Shown piece by piece: positions 1 through 8,505 of a DNA stretch of 64,000 nucleotides (position 1 is the stretch's first letter; every line of letters starts with the position of its first letter). Both the position numbers and the translations under genes were made by a program. The stretch is from Gemmobacter caeni (GTDB lineage: Bacteria > Pseudomonadota > Alphaproteobacteria > Rhodobacterales > Rhodobacteraceae), in the NCBI RefSeq assembly GCF_003054195.1, contig NZ_QBKP01000011.1, positions 94,729-158,728 on the forward strand. Reading direction: 5' to 3'. The notes beneath the pieces were generated by a model. That model was given only the letters and a program-made list of their open reading frames with translations. It was not told the origin of the DNA and ran no database searches.

Positions 1-2
1 TG

Positions 3-746
3 CCCCCTACCGCCACCACGATGACCGCGCTGCATTTCCGCGCGGAACAGACCAAGGTACAGCTTTCATCCGAAGCGAAGCGCATCGCGCCCGGTGCTCT
101 TGGCCGCGACTATGACAGCGCCAGCGTCGAGGCGGGCATCAGCCGCCGCTGGCGCCCCGAAACCGGCCAGACAACCTATGGATTCGGGGCCTATGCCTCG
201 CATGACTGGGCGGGTGGCTATGACCTGTCCAACGCGCTGCGGCTGGAGGCACAGGCAGACCGGCCGCTTGGGAACGGTGTGGCGGGCATGGTGGCGCTGA
301 GCGCGGAACGGCAATGGCGGCTCGATTCCGCGGTGCGTTCGGCGGATGTCGTGTCGCTGACCTTCGGAGTGCAGCGCCAGCTCGCCAATCAGGACCGGCT
401 TCAATTGACGTTGGGAGGGCGTGTTACCGCGACCGACAGCCCTGGCCTGCGCAACAATGCCGTCACGGCCCGTCTGGCCTGGGACAAGGCCCGGCCTCTG
501 GCCGGGTTTTCGGTTGGCGGTGCGCTGACCTTCGAGGCGCGCGACTACCCGGATTCGCCCTTTGATCTGCGTGACGGGCGGCAAGACCGGCGCATGTCGC
601 TGGATATCTCGATCCAGCATGAGGATGTGCAGTTTTACGGCTTTTCACCGACACTGGATATCCGCGCGGCCCGCAACCATTCCGATGTCGGGCTGTACAG
701 CTCGCGCGGGCTGGGCGTGACGCTGGGCATCCAGTCCAGCTTCTGA
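3..746 (+). CDS. C-terminal part of an outer-membrane beta-barrel protein, SLAM/DUF560-like (5' end outside window)
   Basis: The reading frame is open from the window edge, so the gene almost certainly starts upstream; an ATG at 21 exists but sits inside the barrel. The product shows alternating amphipathic strands (for example residues like YGFGAYASHDW) and ends in GIQSSF, the terminal phenylalanine typical of proteins inserted by the BAM complex. The last part (PTLDIRAARNHSDVGLYSS) resembles the final strands of surface lipoprotein assembly modifier barrels, which move lipoproteins to the cell surface. The family call is by recalled pattern only; another barrel family is possible. The N-terminal TPR-like half expected of a SLAM protein cannot be seen here. 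Confidence 0.55.
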   Translation, partial: PPTATTMTALHFRAEQTKVQLSSEAKRIAPGALGRDYDSASVEAGISRRWRPETGQTTYGFGAYASHDWAGGYDLSNALRLEAQADRPLGNGVAGMVALSAERQWRLDSAVRSADVVSLTFGVQRQLANQDRLQLTLGGRVTATDSPGLRNNAVTARLAWDKARPLAGFSVGGALTFEARDYPDSPFDLRDGRQDRRMSLDISIQHEDVQFYGFSPTLDIRAARNHSDVGLYSSRGLGVTLGIQSSF

Positions 747-822
747 CTGGCATCCGCCGGATTTGACCCTATGTTTCCGCTACCGGCGGCACAGCCGCCA
801 CGGCCAAAGGCGAGGGAATCCG

Positions 823-1251
823 ATGAAGCTGAAATATCTGCACACCATGGTCCGCGTGCTGGACCTTGAAAAATCCATGGCCTTCTATCGCCTGCTGGGG
901 CTGGAGGAAACGCGGCGCTATGAAAACGAACAGGGCCGGTTCACGCTGGTCTTCATGGCGCCGCCCGGTCAGCCGGAATGCCCGGTGGAACTGACCTACA
1001 ACTGGGATGGCGATGATGGCCTGCCCTCGGACAGCCGCCATTTCGGCCATCTGGCCTATGAGGTGGCGGACATCTATGCCACCTGCCAGCATCTGATGGA
1101 CAATGGCGTGACCATCAACCGGCCGCCGCGCGACGGTCGTATGGCCTTCGTCCGCAGCCCGGATAATGTATCGGTGGAGCTGTTGCAGGCGGGCACGGCG
1201 CAGGCGCCGGCCGAACCCTGGACCTCGATGCCGAATACAGGGCACTGGTAA
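823..1251 (+). CDS. gloA: Lactoylglutathione lyase (glyoxalase I)
   Basis: A 142-residue protein that would isomerise the hemithioacetal of methylglyoxal and glutathione to S-lactoylglutathione in the cytoplasm. Two vicinal-oxygen-chelate beta-alpha-beta-beta-beta units are visible, with the four metal ligands expected for GloA: His7, Glu56, His76 and Glu119. The motifs ELTYNW and GHLAYEV are typical. Length fits the bacterial Ni-dependent form (about 135 residues). The ATG at 823 is preceded by GAGGG about 6 bases upstream; an earlier in-frame start at 763 would add a Arg-rich stretch without family similarity. It stands 48 bases before recJ on the same strand and may be cotranscribed with it. 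Confidence 0.93.
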   Translation: MKLKYLHTMVRVLDLEKSMAFYRLLGLEETRRYENEQGRFTLVFMAPPGQPECPVELTYNWDGDDGLPSDSRHFGHLAYEVADIYATCQHLMDNGVTINRPPRDGRMAFVRSPDNVSVELLQAGTAQAPAEPWTSMPNTGHW

Positions 1252-1299
1252 GGCAGCAAACCCCTTGCGGGCACGGGGCGAAGCGGTCAGGACGGGCGC

Positions 1300-3045
1300 A
1301 TGACGGATCGAGCTTTTCTGAATGTCGAAGCCTCGCTGACCGGACGGCGCTGGCTTGGCCCCGACCCATCGGTCACCCGGCAGGCCGAGGCGCTGGCCCA
1401 GGCAACGCGGCTTCCCGCCGCGTTGTGTCAGGTTCTGGCCGAACGCGGCGTGGCCCCGCAGGAGGCGCAGGCTTTCCTCGCCCCCGCGCTGCGCGACCTG
1501 CTGCCCGATCCGCTGAGCCTGCGTGACATGACCCCGGCGGCAGAACGCTTCCTGAAGGCGCTGCGCAACCGCGAACGCATTGCCATCTTCGCCGATTACG
1601 ATGTGGATGGCGGCTCGTCCGCCGCGCTGCTGCTGACGTGGTTGCGCGCCATGGGGCGGCCTGCGACGCTTTATATCCCCGACCGTATCGACGAGGGCTA
1701 TGGTCCCAACGTGCCTGCCATGCAGGCGCTGGCCGCTGCGCATGACCTGATCATCTGCGTCGATTGCGGCACGCTGAGCCATGAGCCCATCGCCGCCGCG
1801 AAGGGCGCAGATGTGGTGGTGCTGGATCACCACCTTGGCGGCGAGACGCTTCCCGATGCCGTCGCGGTGGTGAACCCCAACCGGCAGGACGAGGATGGCA
1901 GTCTTGCACATCTTTGCGCGGCTTCGGTCGTGTTTCTGTTGCTGGTCGAGGCGAACCGCCGTCTGCGGGCCGAAGGCGTGCAGGGACCGGATCTGATGGC
2001 GCTGCTCGATCTGGTGGCGCTGGCCACCGTGGCCGACGTGGCGCCGCTCATCGGGGTGAACCGTGCCTTCGTGCGGCAGGGGCTGCGGGTGCTGGCGCGG
2101 CGCGAACGCGCCGGGCTGCGTGCGCTGGCCGATGTGGCGCGGATGGATCAGGCACCCACGCCCTACTCGCTGGGCTTCCTGCTGGGGCCAAGGGTGAATG
2201 CGGGCGGGCGGATCGGTCAGGCCGATCTGGGCGCCCGTCTTCTCGCCACCGATGACCCGGCCGAAGCGGCGGCGCTGGCCGAACGTCTGGACCAGCTCAA
2301 CACCGAGCGGCGCGAGATCGAGGCGGCGGTGCGTGCCGCGGCCCTCGCGCAGGCCGAAGCCCGCGGGCTGGATGGTCCGCTGGTCTGGGCCGCCGGGGCA
2401 GGGTGGCATCCGGGCGTTGTCGGCATCGTGGCCGCGCGTCTGAAAGAGGCGACGAACCGTCCCGCCGTGGTTATCGGGCTTGAGGGCGGCATCGGAAAGG
2501 GATCGGCCCGGTCCGTGACTGGCGTGGACCTTGGCGCAGCGGTGCAGCGGGTCGCGGCCGAAGGGCTGCTGCTGAAGGGCGGCGGGCACAAGATGGCGGC
2601 GGGTCTGACGGTGGCCGAGGATCAGATCGAACCCGCCATGGCGCGGCTGGCCGAACTGCTGAAGCGGCAGGGGGCGGGGGCCACTGGCCCCGCTGACCTG
2701 CGGCTGGACGGTCTGCTCAGCCCAATGGCGGTCAGCCCCGCGCTGATCGAACAGCTTGAGGACGCCGGTCCCTTTGGCGCTGCCGCCCCGGCCCCGCGCT
2801 TTGCCTTTGCCGATCAGGCGGTCAGCGCGCGTCGCGTGGGCGAAAGCCATCTGCGGCTCAGCTTCGGGGATGGCAGTGGCCCGAAGATTGACGCCATCGC
2901 CTTTGGCGCCTTCGACGGCCCGCTTGGCCCCGCGCTGGAGAACGCGGGACACCAGCGTTTCCATCTTGCCGGGCGGCTGGAGCTGAACAGCTATGGTGGC
3001 CGCACGCGGGTGCAATTGCGTCTGGAGGATGCGGCGCGCGCTTGA
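1300..3045 (+). CDS. recJ: Single-stranded-DNA-specific 5'-3' exonuclease RecJ
   Basis: A 581-residue DHH-family exonuclease, close to the 577 residues of the E. coli enzyme. It degrades 5'-ended single strands in RecFOR recombination, mismatch repair and base-excision repair, using Mn or Mg. Visible motifs: DYDVDG near residues 98-103 (motif I), the CVDCG segment, LDHH near 174-177 (the DHH signature), and GGGHKMAAG near 427-435 in the DHHA1 domain. The C-terminal OB-like domain follows. The ATG at 1300 has AGGACG upstream. No truncation is seen. Confidence 0.95.
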   Translation: MTDRAFLNVEASLTGRRWLGPDPSVTRQAEALAQATRLPAALCQVLAERGVAPQEAQAFLAPALRDLLPDPLSLRDMTPAAERFLKALRNRERIAIFADYDVDGGSSAALLLTWLRAMGRPATLYIPDRIDEGYGPNVPAMQALAAAHDLIICVDCGTLSHEPIAAAKGADVVVLDHHLGGETLPDAVAVVNPNRQDEDGSLAHLCAASVVFLLLVEANRRLRAEGVQGPDLMALLDLVALATVADVAPLIGVNRAFVRQGLRVLARRERAGLRALADVARMDQAPTPYSLGFLLGPRVNAGGRIGQADLGARLLATDDPAEAAALAERLDQLNTERREIEAAVRAAALAQAEARGLDGPLVWAAGAGWHPGVVGIVAARLKEATNRPAVVIGLEGGIGKGSARSVTGVDLGAAVQRVAAEGLLLKGGGHKMAAGLTVAEDQIEPAMARLAELLKRQGAGATGPADLRLDGLLSPMAVSPALIEQLEDAGPFGAAAPAPRFAFADQAVSARRVGESHLRLSFGDGSGPKIDAIAFGAFDGPLGPALENAGHQRFHLAGRLELNSYGGRTRVQLRLEDAARA

Positions 3046-3066
3046 TGCGAAACTGTCGCATTTTCC
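3046..3066 (+). terminator. Weak hairpin with T-rich tail after recJ
   Basis: TGCGA (3046-3050) and TCGCA (3056-3060) form a 5-bp stem directly after the recJ stop codon and are followed by TTTTCCTCTT. The stem is short, so this is only a candidate intrinsic terminator for recJ ahead of the tRNA gene. Confidence 0.35.
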
Positions 3067-3113
3067 TCTTGCGCCGCAGCCAACGCGCCGCTAGATAGCC
3101 CCTCACCGGCCAC

Positions 3114-3188
3114 GGCCCGTTCGTCTATCGGTTAGGACGTCAGGTTTTCAACCTGAAAAGAGGGGTTCGACTCCCCTACGGGCTGCCA
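3114..3188 (+). tRNA. tRNA-Glu (anticodon TTC)
   Basis: A complete cloverleaf can be drawn. The acceptor stem GGCCCGT pairs with ACGGGCT, including one G-T end pair. The D arm is present. The anticodon stem TCAGG/CCTGA encloses loop TTTTCAA with anticodon TTC, and the T arm is AGGGG-TTCGACT-CCCCT. The discriminator G is followed by an encoded CCA. It lies between recJ and the ArsC/YffB-like gene on the same strand. Confidence 0.97.
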
Positions 3189-3295
3189 CTTCCTTGTCAG
3201 GAAATGGCGGGTTTTCCCCAAGAAGTGGAATACATGCTTGCCCACCCGCCAGGTGCGGGCTACTGCGGGAAACTGGTAAATTCATGGAGCGTCAG

Positions 3296-3622
3296 ATGAT
3301 CCTTTACGGCATCTCCACCTGCGACACATGCAAGAAAGCTCTGAAGGCCATCGAGGCGGCGGGTCATGCGGTGACGTTCCGCGATATCCGTAAAGAGCCG
3401 CTCAGCGAGGCGGAAATTGCGGTGCTGGTGGTGGAGTTCGGGGATCGGATCATCAACAAATCCTCGACCACCTATCGTAGTTTTAACGATTTTCTGAAGG
3501 CATCCGAACCGGAGGCGCAGCTTGCCGCGCAGCCGACCGTTATGAAACGGCCGGTCATCGAATCGGAGGGTAAGTGGTTTCTGGGCTGGGATGCCGCAGT
3601 GCAGGGCGCGATTCTGGGTTAA
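3296..3622 (+). CDS. ArsC/Spx/YffB-family thioredoxin-fold protein
   Basis: A 108-residue protein of the arsenate reductase-like/YffB family: a thioredoxin fold with a CxxC-like active site (STCDTCKKAL, Cys9 and Cys12) and the family-typical segment INKSSTTYRSF plus a PTVMKRPVIE segment that matches the cis-Pro region. Whether it reduces arsenate is unknown; most YffB members are glutathione-linked reductases of unclear substrate. The ATG at 3296 is chosen because GGAG lies 6 bases upstream and MILYGISTC is the family start; an in-frame ATG at 3284 lacks a ribosome-binding site. Confidence 0.8.
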   Translation: MILYGISTCDTCKKALKAIEAAGHAVTFRDIRKEPLSEAEIAVLVVEFGDRIINKSSTTYRSFNDFLKASEPEAQLAAQPTVMKRPVIESEGKWFLGWDAAVQGAILG

Positions 3623-3650
3623 GCCGTTCAACGCGGCTGCAAAATGCAAA

Positions 3651-3667
3651 CGGCCCCTCGCGGGGCC
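3651..3667. terminator. Hairpin between the ArsC-like gene and the cold-shock gene
   Basis: CGGCCCC and GGGGCCG pair around a short loop. Read on the minus strand the hairpin is followed by GTTTGCATTTT, which suits a terminator for the cold-shock gene ending at 3695. It lies between two convergent genes and may serve both. Confidence 0.55.
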
Positions 3668-3694
3668 GCAGCGTACCGCTTCGATCCGGGCGGA

Positions 3695-3901
3695 TCAGAG
3701 CAGTTTCAGATCGCCAGCCGACGAACGGCCGTCACGGCCCGATTGAAGCTCGTAACCGATTTTCTGGTTGTCGCTCAGACCCTTGAGCCCGGCGCGTTCC
3801 ACCGCCGAGATATGGACGAACACGTCCTTGCCGCCATCGTCGGGTGCAATGAAGCCATAGCCCTTGGTGGCATTGAACCATTTCACGGTGCCGGTCGGCA
3901 T
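3695..3901 (-). CDS. Cold-shock domain protein (CspA family)
   Basis: A 68-residue single cold-shock domain, an OB-fold RNA/DNA chaperone that melts RNA secondary structure. It contains the start GTVKWFN, RNP1 (KGYGFI) and RNP2 (VFVHI). A GAAGGAGAG ribosome-binding site lies upstream of the ATG. The 217 bases between it and thrS are long enough for a structured 5' leader, as is common for csp genes, but I do not recognise a defined thermosensor. Which csp paralogue this is cannot be told from sequence alone. Confidence 0.93.
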   Translation of the reverse strand: MPTGTVKWFNATKGYGFIAPDDGGKDVFVHISAVERAGLKGLSDNQKIGYELQSGRDGRSSAGDLKLL

Positions 3902-4059
3902 GCCGTCTCTCCTTCATCAGACATCCCGCGGCGGAATTACCGTGGGCCGTGCAGCCAGGTCTTCCAATTCTCCGGCTGCCTGTCCGGCAGAAGGCGGTCG
4001 AAAGTCTGTCGTCACTTGATCCATGATGACACGGGCTTGGTAAAAATCAAGAAAATAGC

Positions 4060-4083
4060 TTGGGCGGCCAATGGACCGCCCAA
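4060..4083 (-). terminator. Intrinsic terminator downstream of thrS
   Basis: On the minus strand, TTGGGCGG and CCGCCCAA form an 8-bp stem, followed by GCTATTTTCTTGATTTTT. It starts about 35 bases after the thrS stop at 4119 and would separate thrS from the cold-shock gene. Confidence 0.7.
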
Positions 4084-4118
4084 TTCTTCAGGTCTTCAGC
4101 AGCACGTCCGGGCGAACG

Positions 4119-6056
4119 TCAGGGCATCTGCCCTTCCTTGGCCAGTTGCGGGATGATCTGGTCCAGCGCAACGGTTTCCGTGCGCGTCTCGCCCAGACGC
4201 CGCACCGATACTGAACGATCTTCCACCTCTTTCATGCCGATGGCAAGGATCACGGGCACCTTGCCGACGGAATGTTCACGGACCTTGTAGTTGATCTTCT
4301 CGTTCCGGGTATCCGCCTCGGCCCGGATGCCCGCCGCTTTCAGCGCGGCGACCACCTCATGCACATAGGCATCGGCGTCCGAAACGATGGAGGCGACAAC
4401 GACCTGCCGCGGGGCCAGCCAGAACGGCAGCTTTCCAGAATAGTTCTCGATCAGGATGCCGATGAAGCGCTCGAACGAGCCCAGAACGGCGCGGTGCAGC
4501 ATGACGGGGCGATGCTTGGCGCCATCCTCGCCAACATATTCCGCATCCAGCCGCACAGGCAGGTTGAAATCGGCCTGGAACGTGCCGCACTGCCATTCGC
4601 GCCCGATCGCATCGGTCAGCTTGAAGTCGAGTTTCGGCCCGTAGAACGCCCCGTCGCCGGGGTTGATCTCATAGGGCAGGCCAAGGCTTTCAATGGCCTT
4701 TTGCAGCGCATTCTCGGCCTTGTCCCAGATTTCGTCGCTGCCCACACGCACATCGGGACGGGTGGACAGTTTGATGTCGAACTTCTCGAACCCCAGGTCG
4801 CGGTAAACCGACGACAGCAAGCCGATGAAGCCCGCGCATTCGGCCTCGATCTGATCCTCGGTGCAGAAGATATGCGCATCGTCCTGCGTGAAGCCACGCA
4901 CCCGCATCAGCCCGTGCATGGAGCCGGAGCTTTCATAGCGGTGGCACGACCCGAATTCGGCCAGCCGCAGTGGCAGGTCACGGTAGGATTTCAGGCCCTG
5001 ATTATAGACCTGCACATGGCAGGGGCAGTTCATGGGCTTCAGCGCATTGATGCGCTTTTCCTTGGCGCCTTCCTCGTCCACCTCGACGATGAACATGTTC
5101 TCGCGATAGGCTTCCCAGTGGCCGGATTTCTCCCACAGCACGCGGTCAACCACTTGCGGCGTCTTGATTTCCTTGTAATCCGCCTGCCGCAGCCGCTTGC
5201 GCATATAGTCTTCCAGCGTGCGATAGACGGTCCAGCCATTCGGATGCCAGAACACCATGCCCGGCGCCTCTTCCTGAAGGTGGAACAGGTCCATCTCGCG
5301 GCCCAGCTTGCGGTGGTCGCGTTTTGCGGCCTCCTCCAGCATCGTCAGATGCGCCTTGAGGTCGTCGCGGTTGCGGAATGCCACACCATAGATGCGTTGC
5401 AGCATCGGGCGCGTGGCATCGCCCAGCCAATAGGCGCCAGCGACATGCGTGAGCTTGAAGGCATCGGCCGGAACCTGGCCCGTGTGTTGCAGGTGCGGGC
5501 CACGGCACAGATCCTGCCAGTCGCCATGCCAATACATGCGGATGTCCTGATCTTCGGGAATCCGGTCCAGCAGCTCCAGTTTGAACGGTTCGCCCTTGCC
5601 GCGATAATATTCGACGGCGCGCGCGCGGTCCCACACTTCGGTTTTCACCGGCTCGCGGGCGTTGATGATCTGCTTCATCCGCGCCTCGATCTGGCCGAGG
5701 TCTTCGGGCGTGAAGGGTTCTGCGCGGTCGAAATCGTAGAACCAGCCATAGTCGCGGACCGGGCCGATGGTGACTTTCACATCGGGCCAGATCTCCTGCA
5801 CGGCACGCGCCATGATATGCGCGAGGTCGTGGCGGATCAGTTCCAGCGCCTGTGCCTCGTCCTGCATCGTGTGGATGGCGATGGTCGCATCCGCCGGGAT
5901 CGGCCATTGCAGATCCCAGTGCGCGCCGTTCACCGTCGCGCTGATCGCCTTTTTCGCAAGGCTGGTGGAAATGGCGGCAGCCACTTCAGCAGGCGTGACG
6001 CCCGTCGTGAAGTCGCGCTTGTTGCCATCGGGGAATGTCAGGGAAATCTGGCTCAT
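4119..6056 (-). CDS. thrS: Threonyl-tRNA synthetase
   Basis: A 645-residue class II aminoacyl-tRNA synthetase that charges tRNA-Thr. Domains in order: TGS (about 1-62), the second additional editing domain with HDLAH (His76, His80) that removes Ser-tRNA-Thr, the catalytic core with zinc-site MNCPCH, motif 2 around SCHRYESSG, motif 3 with LGSFERFIG, and the C-terminal anticodon-binding domain. Length matches the family (about 640). The start at 6056 is preceded by GGAGGA with suitable spacing; a longer open frame upstream is not family sequence. The gene is divergent from the Tag-like glycosylase gene, with about 160 bases between for both promoters. Confidence 0.97.
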   Translation of the reverse strand: MSQISLTFPDGNKRDFTTGVTPAEVAAAISTSLAKKAISATVNGAHWDLQWPIPADATIAIHTMQDEAQALELIRHDLAHIMARAVQEIWPDVKVTIGPVRDYGWFYDFDRAEPFTPEDLGQIEARMKQIINAREPVKTEVWDRARAVEYYRGKGEPFKLELLDRIPEDQDIRMYWHGDWQDLCRGPHLQHTGQVPADAFKLTHVAGAYWLGDATRPMLQRIYGVAFRNRDDLKAHLTMLEEAAKRDHRKLGREMDLFHLQEEAPGMVFWHPNGWTVYRTLEDYMRKRLRQADYKEIKTPQVVDRVLWEKSGHWEAYRENMFIVEVDEEGAKEKRINALKPMNCPCHVQVYNQGLKSYRDLPLRLAEFGSCHRYESSGSMHGLMRVRGFTQDDAHIFCTEDQIEAECAGFIGLLSSVYRDLGFEKFDIKLSTRPDVRVGSDEIWDKAENALQKAIESLGLPYEINPGDGAFYGPKLDFKLTDAIGREWQCGTFQADFNLPVRLDAEYVGEDGAKHRPVMLHRAVLGSFERFIGILIENYSGKLPFWLAPRQVVVASIVSDADAYVHEVVAALKAAGIRAEADTRNEKINYKVREHSVGKVPVILAIGMKEVEDRSVSVRRLGETRTETVALDQIIPQLAKEGQMP

Positions 6057-6218
6057 GGCCATCCTCCTCGTCGGTTTGGCGCCCACGGAACGCCCGGTTG
6101 CGGGTATGTCGGCGCGGTTTTGCGCCCTGTGCGGGGCGGCGTCAAGCCACTGTCGCGCCTTCTTGCCGGGCGCGGGCGGTTCTGCCACGCTGGACCGACC
6201 AGGTGGGGGAGGGTGGCG

Positions 6219-6887
6219 ATGCGCAGCTTTGATGAAATTCTGACCATCGCGGCGGCCCGTAAGGGTAGCGCCGAGGCGGTTCTTGCTGGCGCCACGCCGG
6301 TGAAACCGGCTGCCGAACTTGCCGCCATCCCGGGGGACCGCTGGCTTGCCTCCATGGCGCGCGGCATCTTTCAGGCGGGCATAAGCTGGACGGTGGTCGA
6401 TGCCAAATGGCCTGGCATCGAAGCGGCTTTTAGCGGCTTCGATGTGGGCCGCGTGTCGATGATGGACGATGCGTGGTTTGATGCGCTGCTGGCGGATACC
6501 CGTGTCATCCGCAGCGGACCGAAGATTGCGGCGATCCGTGACAATGCCGCGTTCATCCGTCGGGCCAACGAAGCCGAAGGCGGTTTCGCCCGCCGTATCG
6601 CCGACTGGCCGGTGGAGGATTATGTCGGCCTGTTGGACTGGCTGACGAAGAATGGCAGCCGTCTGGGCGGCAATACCGGCGCCTACCTGCTGCGGTGGAT
6701 GGGCAAGGAAAGCTTCATCCTCTCGCAGGATGTGGTGGCGCGGCTGGTGGCGGAAGGCGTGGTGGACACGGCGCCCAAGTCGAAGAAGTCCATGCTGCCG
6801 GTGCAGGCGGCGTTCAACCAGTGGCGGGCCGAAAGCGGGCGAAGTTTCAACGAAATCGGCCGCGTTCTGGCGCAGAGCATCGGTTGA
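6219..6887 (+). CDS. DNA-3-methyladenine glycosylase I-like protein (Tag family) without the zinc-snap cysteines
   Basis: A 222-residue protein that aligns with the Tag helix-hairpin-helix core: [20 protein letters not shown] corresponds to the E. coli region around the catalytic Glu, and KIAAIRDNA to the following helix. Tag removes 3-methyladenine from alkylated DNA. E. coli Tag closes its ends with a Cys-His-His-Cys zinc snap; here no N-terminal Cys is present and the C-terminal CxxH-like part is absent, so this belongs to a divergent branch. GGGGGAGGG precedes the ATG. The next gene begins 45 bases later. Confidence 0.75.
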   Translation: MRSFDEILTIAAARKGSAEAVLAGATPVKPAAELAAIPGDRWLASMARGIFQAGISWTVVDAKWPGIEAAFSGFDVGRVSMMDDAWFDALLADTRVIRSGPKIAAIRDNAAFIRRANEAEGGFARRIADWPVEDYVGLLDWLTKNGSRLGGNTGAYLLRWMGKESFILSQDVVARLVAEGVVDTAPKSKKSMLPVQAAFNQWRAESGRSFNEIGRVLAQSIG

Positions 6888-6932
6888 GCCGTTCCGCGCG
6901 CCTCTGCTAAGACTCGGGCAAAGGAGAATGCC

Positions 6933-7676
6933 ATGCCCGAATTTCTGACCACGCCGCAAGGCCGCCGCATCGCCTATCACCGCACAGCGGGAAAGGGGCC
7001 GGGGGTGGTGTTCCTTGGCGGGTTCAAATCTGACATGACGGGCACCAAGGCAGTACATCTGCAAGCCTGGGCCGAGGCGCAGGGCCGTGCCTTCCTGCGG
7101 TTCGATTATTCCGGCCATGGCCAATCCTCTGGCGATTTTCTGGATGGCTGCATCGGCGACTGGGCCGAAGATGCGATTGCGGCAGTGGCCAGCCTGACCG
7201 AGGATGCGCAGATCCTGGTCGGCTCGTCCATGGGGGGCTGGATGGCACTTCTGGTAGCGCGCGCCATGCCGGAACGGATCGCCGGGCTGATCGGTATCGC
7301 CGCCGCGCCGGATTTCACCGAAGATCTGATGTGGGCGGGCTTTACCGAAGCCGAACGCGCCGCAGTGATGGCCGGGCGGCTGGAGCAGCCCTCGGAGTAT
7401 TCGGACGAGCCCTACGTCATCACACGCAAGCTGATTGAGGACGGCCGTAACCGGCTGGTCCTGCGCACCCCCCTGCCGCTGCCTTTCCCGGTGCGGCTGT
7501 TGCAGGGCACGGCGGATGTGGATGTGCCTCCTGCGGTGGCGCTGCGCCTTCTAAATCATGCCGAAAGCCCTGACCTGCGGCTCTGTCTGGTGAAGGGGGC
7601 GGATCACCGCTTCTCGACGCCCGAATGTCTTGATCTGATCACGGCCAGCCTTGGCGAGATTGACGCGGTCCTTTGA
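6933..7676 (+). CDS. Alpha/beta hydrolase, ABHD10-like
   Basis: A 247-residue cytosolic alpha/beta-hydrolase. The nucleophile elbow is GSSMGGW with Ser99; the segment [12 protein letters not shown] and the late VKGADHRFS with the catalytic His are typical of the ABHD10/S-acyl-thioesterase-like group. The acid is probably the Asp in [10 protein letters not shown]. No signal peptide. The physiological substrate is unknown; esters or protein thioesters are plausible. AAAGGAG precedes the ATG at good spacing. Confidence 0.8.
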   Translation: MPEFLTTPQGRRIAYHRTAGKGPGVVFLGGFKSDMTGTKAVHLQAWAEAQGRAFLRFDYSGHGQSSGDFLDGCIGDWAEDAIAAVASLTEDAQILVGSSMGGWMALLVARAMPERIAGLIGIAAAPDFTEDLMWAGFTEAERAAVMAGRLEQPSEYSDEPYVITRKLIEDGRNRLVLRTPLPLPFPVRLLQGTADVDVPPAVALRLLNHAESPDLRLCLVKGADHRFSTPECLDLITASLGEIDAVL

Positions 7677-7803
7677 CCGCTGTGGCGCAAATGCCCGCCG
7701 TCGCCGCCGCGCGAAGGGGCACTCTGGTCCGCGCGGGGGCCTTGCAGTAACCTTGTCGGCAACACCGCCCTCAGACGCGGTGATCCACAAGGTCTTGAGG
7801 CCC

Positions 7804-8505
7804 ATGAACGAGCCGGTCATCCTGATTCCAGGGCTGCTTTGCGACGCCCGTGCCTTTGAACATCAGATCCTGCATCTGTCGCGGCACCGACCTGTGATGA
7901 TCGCCCAGCCGCAGGGCCATACGGTCGAGGAAATGTCAGCCGCGCTCGTCCCGCAACTGCCGCCCCGGGCGGTTGTGGTAGGGCAGGGGCTGGGCGGCGA
8001 TGTGGCGCTGGATGTTCTGCGGCGCGCGGGCGACCGGATCAGCCGGATAGCGCTGATCTCTACCGATCCGCTGGCCGAACCCGCAAATATCGCTGCCGCG
8101 CGCGAGGCGCGCATGGTGGCCGCGCGCGCGGGGCGGCTGTTTCAGGCGGTGGCAGAGGAATACCCGCTGGACGAAGCCGGGCCACGCACGGGGGCCATGA
8201 CCGCACTGTTGCGCGAGATGGCGGATCATCTGGGCGAAGGCGTCTACCTTGCGCAGTCGCGCGCCATGCAGCGGCGGCCAGACCAGCAAAAGACCCTGCG
8301 CCGCGCGACGGTGCCTGCCCTGATCCTGGGCGGTGCACGCGATACGCTGGTCCCGCCGCGGCGGCACGAGTTGGTGGCCGGGCTGATGCCCTTTGCCAAA
8401 TTGCGGATGATTGAGGGGGCTGGGCACCTTCTGACGCTGGAAGCGCCCGAGGTGGTGACGGCCGCGCTGGAGGAATTCCTGCGCGGCCCGATGCTTCTGC
8501 GCTGA
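7804..8505 (+). CDS. Alpha/beta-hydrolase fold protein lacking the nucleophilic serine
   Basis: A 233-residue protein with the alpha/beta-hydrolase layout: oxyanion region ILIPGLLCD, an acid at GGARDTLVPP and a histidine at EGAGHLLTLE. At the nucleophile elbow, where G-x-S-x-G is expected, the sequence is GQGLGG (residues 60-65), so position 62 is Gly instead of Ser. Either the protein is not a hydrolase or it works differently. GAGG lies just upstream of the ATG. It abuts phaZ tail to tail with no gap (8505/8506). Confidence 0.78.
   Translation: MNEPVILIPGLLCDARAFEHQILHLSRHRPVMIAQPQGHTVEEMSAALVPQLPPRAVVVGQGLGGDVALDVLRRAGDRISRIALISTDPLAEPANIAAAREARMVAARAGRLFQAVAEEYPLDEAGPRTGAMTALLREMADHLGEGVYLAQSRAMQRRPDQQKTLRRATVPALILGGARDTLVPPRRHELVAGLMPFAKLRMIEGAGHLLTLEAPEVVTAALEEFLRGPMLLR

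Noticed and set aside
769..3015. Long open frame (748 codons) on the minus strand opposite recJ
   Set aside because: It is the antisense shadow of recJ at high G+C; the protein is Arg/His/Gln-rich with no family motif.
4272..6218. Open frame on the plus strand opposite thrS that continues into the Tag-like gene
   Set aside because: Only the part from 6219 has family similarity; the rest mirrors thrS.
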